10,543 nt of DNA from JAXGPP01 sp964436865 (GTDB lineage Bacteria > Planctomycetota > Planctomycetia > Pirellulales > Thermoguttaceae): contig CAYTFK010000250.1 in the NCBI GenBank assembly GCA_964436865.1, positions 1 to 10,543 on the forward strand. Reading direction: 5' to 3'. Below, piece by piece: positions 7,622 through 10,543 of this stretch (its first letter is position 1; every line of letters begins with the position of its first letter). The position numbers and the translations under genes are program-made. The notes beneath the pieces were generated by a model. That model searched no databases, had not been told where the DNA came from, and worked only from the letters and a program-made list of their open reading frames with translations.

Positions 7622-8407
7622 TCAGAACCAGGAGCAGGTAAAGCCGCCATCAACGCTCACGTACGCCCCAGTGATGAAGCTGCCGGCGACCGGCGAGAGC
7701 AAGAGCAGGGCGGCCCCCACCAGTTCGTCGGGGGTGCCGAATCGCTTCATGGGAGTGCCGCGCATGATGTTGTCGATCCGGTCCTGGTCGAGCAACTTGC
7801 GATTCTGCTCGGCAGGGAAAAAGCCGGGGCAGATGCAATTTACGCGGACGCCATGGGGGGCGAGGTCTTGGGCGATGTTGCGGCTGAGGTTGAGCACGCC
7901 GGCCTTGGAGGCCGAATAGGCGAACACTCGTGACAGCGGCAGCAGGCTGGTGACGCTGCCAATGTTGAGGATCGAGCCGCCGCCAGCCTCGACCATATGC
8001 TTACCGTAGATCTGGCAAGCCATGAAGATCGCCTTGAGATTGATGTTCATCACGCGATCCCAGGCGGACTCGTCGGCTTCGAGGAACGTGCTGCCGGCGT
8101 TCACGCCGGCGGAGTTGACGAGAATCTCAACACGGCCCTTGATTTTGAGCGCCTCGGCAAGCGAGGCCTCGATCGCCTGCCGCGAGGTGACGTTCACCAA
8201 GGCGTAGCTTGCCTTTCCGCCGAGGCCTTGCAGCTTCTCGACGCGGGCCTGGCAGCCCTCGGCAGCAAGATCGGCGACGACGACATGCGCGCCGGCCTGG
8301 ATGAGGCCGGCGCAGATCGCGCCGCCCAGTTCGCCGGCGCCGCCGATGACGACTGCCACCTGGCCGTCGAGACCGAAAAGACTATGCAGGTATTCCGAGC
8401 TTGTCAT
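7622..8407 (-). CDS. Short-chain dehydrogenase/reductase (gluconate/uronate dehydrogenase-like)
   Basis: A 261-aa classical SDR oxidoreductase, cytoplasmic, usual length about 250-260 aa. The nucleotide-binding glycine motif is GGAGELG (22-28), and D46 at the end of the second strand favours NAD(H) over NADP(H). The NNAG motif appears as NSAG (98-101). The catalytic tetrad is N123, S151, Y164 and K168 (YSASK). The end TGAYVSVDGGF (246-256) is the standard SDR C-terminal strand. By sequence feel it is nearest the sugar-acid group that includes gluconate 5-dehydrogenase and fructuronate/mannonate oxidoreductases, but substrate cannot be fixed. Placement 143 nt downstream of gnd supports sugar-acid metabolism weakly. 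The ATG at 8407 has GGAG 7 nt upstream; the same frame stays open back into gnd but without SDR-like sequence. Confidence 0.9.
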   Translation of the reverse strand: MTSSEYLHSLFGLDGQVAVVIGGAGELGGAICAGLIQAGAHVVVADLAAEGCQARVEKLQGLGGKASYALVNVTSRQAIEASLAEALKIKGRVEILVNSAGVNAGSTFLEADESAWDRVMNINLKAIFMACQIYGKHMVEAGGGSILNIGSVTSLLPLSRVFAYSASKAGVLNLSRNIAQDLAPHGVRVNCICPGFFPAEQNRKLLDQDRIDNIMRGTPMKRFGTPDELVGAALLLLSPVAGSFITGAYVSVDGGFTCSWF

Positions 8408-8550
8408 GTCGGTACTCCGAGTGTTCGAGCTGAGATCGTGGCCAGCCTGATCCACTGTCTCCGTGGTTGATTGTGCAACCGCCCCCAGGTCTTTCGGCCA
8501 GCAAGCCGGTTGTTGCGCTTGCCCTCTTCGCACATTCACGCTGAAAATCG

Positions 8551-9999
8551 CTAGTCCTGGGGGGGCTTTCGCTCGCGGAGCCAATCGGTGTGGAAGGGGC
8601 CCTGGCCGGGTTTGTCCACGCGGTGGTATGTGTGGGCGCCGAAGTAATCGCGCTGCGCCTGAAGGAGATTGGCAGGAAGGCGCTCGGCCCGATAGCCGTC
8701 GTAGTAGGCCAGGGCCGTCATGAATGCGGGCACCGGGATGCCGAGTTCGGCGGCCGTGCAGACGACCTTGCGCCAAGCCGCCTGGGCCTTGTCTACCGCC
8801 TCGCGGAAGTACGGGGCCAGGAGCAGGTTTTCGAGGTTTGCGTCCTTGTCAAATGCCTCCTTGATCCTTTCCAGGAACACCGCGCGGATAATGCAGCCGC
8901 CGCGCCAAAGCAGGGCGATGGAACCGAATTCGAGCGGCCAGTCGTGCTCCTTGGCCGCGGCCTGCATCTGAACGAAGCCTTGGGCGTAGCTGCAGATCTT
9001 CGAGGCATAGAGCGCCTGCCGGACATCCTCGGTGAACTGCTCGCGGTCACCCTGGTACTGGCCGCCGGGACCCTTGAGGATCTTGCTCGCGCGGACGCGT
9101 GCGTCTTTGATCGCCGAGAGGCTGCGTGCGTAGACCGCCTCGGTGACCAGGGTGCTGGGCACTCCCAGGTCCAAAGCCAACTGGCTCATCCACTTCCCCG
9201 TTCCTTTCGCGCCGGCCGTATCGAGCACCAGGTCGACCAGTTCGGTTCCCGTCTCCGGATCCTGGACGCTGAAGATGTCGCGAGTGATCTCGATCAGGTA
9301 GCTGTTAAGCTCGCCGCGGTACCAGTCGGCGAAGACGTCGTAGAGTTCGGAATTCGAGAGGCCCAGGGCGTTCTTGAGCATCCAATAGGCTTCGCAGATG
9401 AGCTGCATGTCGCCGTATTCGATGCCGTTGTGGACCATCTTCACGTAATGCCCCGCCCCGCGCGGGCCGACCCATTCGCAGCAGGGGATGTCGCCGTTCG
9501 GACCGACCTTGGCGGCGATGGCCTGGAAAATGGGCTTCACCAGCGGCCACGCTTTGGGACTGCCGCCGGGCATCATGCTGGGCCCCTTGAGCGCCCCTTC
9601 TTCGCCACCGGAGACCCCGGTGCCGATATAGAGCAGTCCTTTCGATTCGACATAAGCGGTTCGCCGCTCGGTGTCGGCGAAGTGGGTATTGCCGCCGTCG
9701 ATGATCACGTCGCCCGGCGATAGCAGCGGAATGAGCTTTTCGATGAATTCATCGACCGCGGCGCCGGCCTTGACCATCAGCATGACCTTGCGCGGCGCGG
9801 CGAGGTTGGCGACGAGGTCTTCGAGGCTATGGGCGCCGAAGAACCGCTTGCCCTTGCCGCGGCCGGCGATGAAGTCGTCGACCTTGCTCACGGTACGGTT
9901 ATAGACGGCGACGCTATATCCCCGGCTCTCGATGTTGAGCACCAGGTTCTCGCCCATCACCGCCAATCCGATCAAACCGATATCGCACTTCTCAGCCAT
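8551..9999 (-). CDS. gnd: 6-phosphogluconate dehydrogenase, decarboxylating
   Basis: A 482-aa long-chain enzyme of the oxidative pentose phosphate pathway: 6-phosphogluconate plus NADP+ gives ribulose 5-phosphate, CO2 and NADPH. The N-terminal Rossmann motif is GLAVMG (11-16), and NRT at 34-36 follows the second strand as in NADP-dependent members. DGGNTHFADT (101-110) and the substrate loop GVSGGEEGA (128-136) are intact. Catalytic residues are in HYVKMVHNGIEYGDMQL (K187, N191, E194). The all-helical C-terminal domain includes GAKGTGKW (263-270) and the tail QRDYFGAHTYHR with R450 and H456 contacting substrate phosphate from the partner subunit. It is full length, so a homodimer is expected. 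The ATG at 9999 has AGGA about 10 nt upstream. Confidence 0.97.
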   Translation of the reverse strand: MAEKCDIGLIGLAVMGENLVLNIESRGYSVAVYNRTVSKVDDFIAGRGKGKRFFGAHSLEDLVANLAAPRKVMLMVKAGAAVDEFIEKLIPLLSPGDVIIDGGNTHFADTERRTAYVESKGLLYIGTGVSGGEEGALKGPSMMPGGSPKAWPLVKPIFQAIAAKVGPNGDIPCCEWVGPRGAGHYVKMVHNGIEYGDMQLICEAYWMLKNALGLSNSELYDVFADWYRGELNSYLIEITRDIFSVQDPETGTELVDLVLDTAGAKGTGKWMSQLALDLGVPSTLVTEAVYARSLSAIKDARVRASKILKGPGGQYQGDREQFTEDVRQALYASKICSYAQGFVQMQAAAKEHDWPLEFGSIALLWRGGCIIRAVFLERIKEAFDKDANLENLLLAPYFREAVDKAQAAWRKVVCTAAELGIPVPAFMTALAYYDGYRAERLPANLLQAQRDYFGAHTYHRVDKPGQGPFHTDWLRERKPPQD

Positions 10000-10131
10000 G
10001 TTGTGGAGTCCTGTCAGCGTCGTGAAACGCGGGCCCGCGCGAGCCTCGCCGTTCGCGGAGCCATCGACGAACCGAGTGGGGGCCGGCGGCGAGGCCCAGG
10101 CGCGTGTGAGCCGGCACCGAGAAAAACGAAC

Positions 10132-10160
10132 ATTTTAACGCTCACGCGGCGTGGCGGCAA
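10132..10160 (-). promoter_or_regulatory. Sigma-70-type promoter upstream of gnd
   Basis: On the minus strand the -35 is TTGCCG (10155-10160), the spacer 17 nt and the -10 TAAAAT (10132-10137). Initiation near 10125 would give a GC-rich 5' UTR of about 125 nt before the gnd ATG. The -35 is identical to that of the M32 promoter in this window. It could serve both gnd and the SDR gene. Confidence 0.6.
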
Positions 10161-10371
10161 TCGGCGGCAGCGAAGCGGTGGGAGAAGGGGGCGGTGGAAA
10201 GGGCGAAAGAGCCGGCTCCGGCTGGCGATTTGGGCAGCAGCGGGCGAGGCAATGGCCGGGAGGGGTGGCACGCGAGCGGCGGGCTCTGCGCGCGGGACCG
10301 GTGTGGTCAAGAACGGGATGGGTGAGCGGCAGGAGGGAGGGCTGAATGGCTGACGGGCCGAAAGAGGCTGG
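10161..10371. other. Intergenic region upstream of the gnd promoter
   Basis: No gene is supported. The plus strand is strongly purine-rich (many GGG, GAGG and GAAAG runs) and the minus strand correspondingly pyrimidine-rich. A compact palindrome AGCCGG-CT-CCGGCT at 10210-10223, read on the minus strand, is followed by CTTTCG and might weakly terminate the upstream partial gene. ORFs here lack credible protein character. Confidence 0.45.
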
Positions 10372-10542
10372 TCAGCCCGGCCTGCGGACCTTTTCCAGTG
10401 GCGCACCCTGCTCCAGATGTATAAGGTACTCGGGGAAGGGCATGGCGGCAGGCAAGAGAAGTAGGTGACATCGGCCACGGGACTCAATCATTTCCGCGCC
10501 CGAGAGTTCGCACTTGTCTTTCAGGTACCAGGGGCGGTAGCC
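10372..10542 (-). CDS. C-terminal 56 codons of an unrecognised protein, cut by the window edge
   Basis: Reading the minus strand from 10542 gives an open frame of 56 codons ending in TGA at 10372-10374. It has no start in view because the gene continues past the right edge. The peptide starts GYRPWYLKDKCELSGAEMI and later contains MPFPEYLIHLEQGAPLEKVR, with a protein-like mix of aromatic, charged and hydrophobic residues and mostly GC-ending codons in its first half. The other two minus-strand frames are less protein-like. I do not recognise the family, and the function is unknown. Confidence 0.6.
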   Translation of the reverse strand, partial: GYRPWYLKDKCELSGAEMIESRGRCHLLLLPAAMPFPEYLIHLEQGAPLEKVRRPG

Positions 10543-10543
10543 G

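Noticed and set aside
8590..9723. 377-codon plus-strand frame
   Set aside because: Exact antisense shadow of gnd, whose catalytic motifs are all intact.
10014..10487. 157-codon minus-strand frame upstream of gnd
   Set aside because: Pro/Arg/Ser-rich translation of pyrimidine-rich DNA; it overlaps the gnd promoter and conflicts with the better frame ending at 10372.

Overview
The window reads as chromosomal DNA of a planctomycete. The left 1.34 kb is most of a 16S rRNA gene on the minus strand. It contains exact matches to three oligonucleotide probe sequences I know as planctomycete signatures: PLA46 at 1277-1294, PLA886 at 456-474 and EUB338-II at 1003-1020. The protein genes agree. They include a BBP7-type outer-membrane barrel protein and a zinc-ribbon/coiled-coil/membrane protein, both of a planctomycete kind, in GC-rich DNA. 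Affiliation to Pirellulales is my impression of the 16S text, not a computed placement.

Layout. 1-1339 (-): 16S rRNA, cut at the window edge and lacking its 3' end. 1340-1606: rRNA leader and promoter, with a boxB-like hairpin and a boxA very close to the E. coli one. 1836-2525 (-): a zinc-dependent LmbE/PIG-L deacetylase of the BshB1 type. 2698-2967 (+): a small lipoprotein. 3085-4605 (+): an M32 carboxypeptidase whose promoter places transcription initiation at or next to the ATG. 4833-6185 (+): a protein with an N-terminal Cys4 zinc ribbon, a coiled coil, an acidic low-complexity region and a C-terminal membrane segment. It converges, with 27 bp between stops, on the minus-strand BBP7 barrel gene at 6213-7415. 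7622-8407 (-) is an SDR oxidoreductase and 8551-9999 (-) is 6-phosphogluconate dehydrogenase, with a good promoter upstream at 10132-10160. The right edge (10372-10542, -) holds the C-terminal 56 codons of an unrecognised gene.

Functionally this is mostly housekeeping: ribosomal RNA, thiol metabolism (deacetylase), peptide turnover (M32), pentose-phosphate/gluconate metabolism (Gnd plus SDR) and envelope proteins. gnd and the SDR gene may be co-transcribed. I see no mobile element, CRISPR array, toxin-antitoxin pair or defence system, and no convincing undescribed multi-gene system. The items most worth a second look are the rRNA antitermination leader, two look-alike promoters of which one appears leaderless, the zinc-ribbon membrane protein, the cysteine-rich leader of the BBP7 protein, and a dyad/direct-repeat motif upstream of the BBP7 gene.
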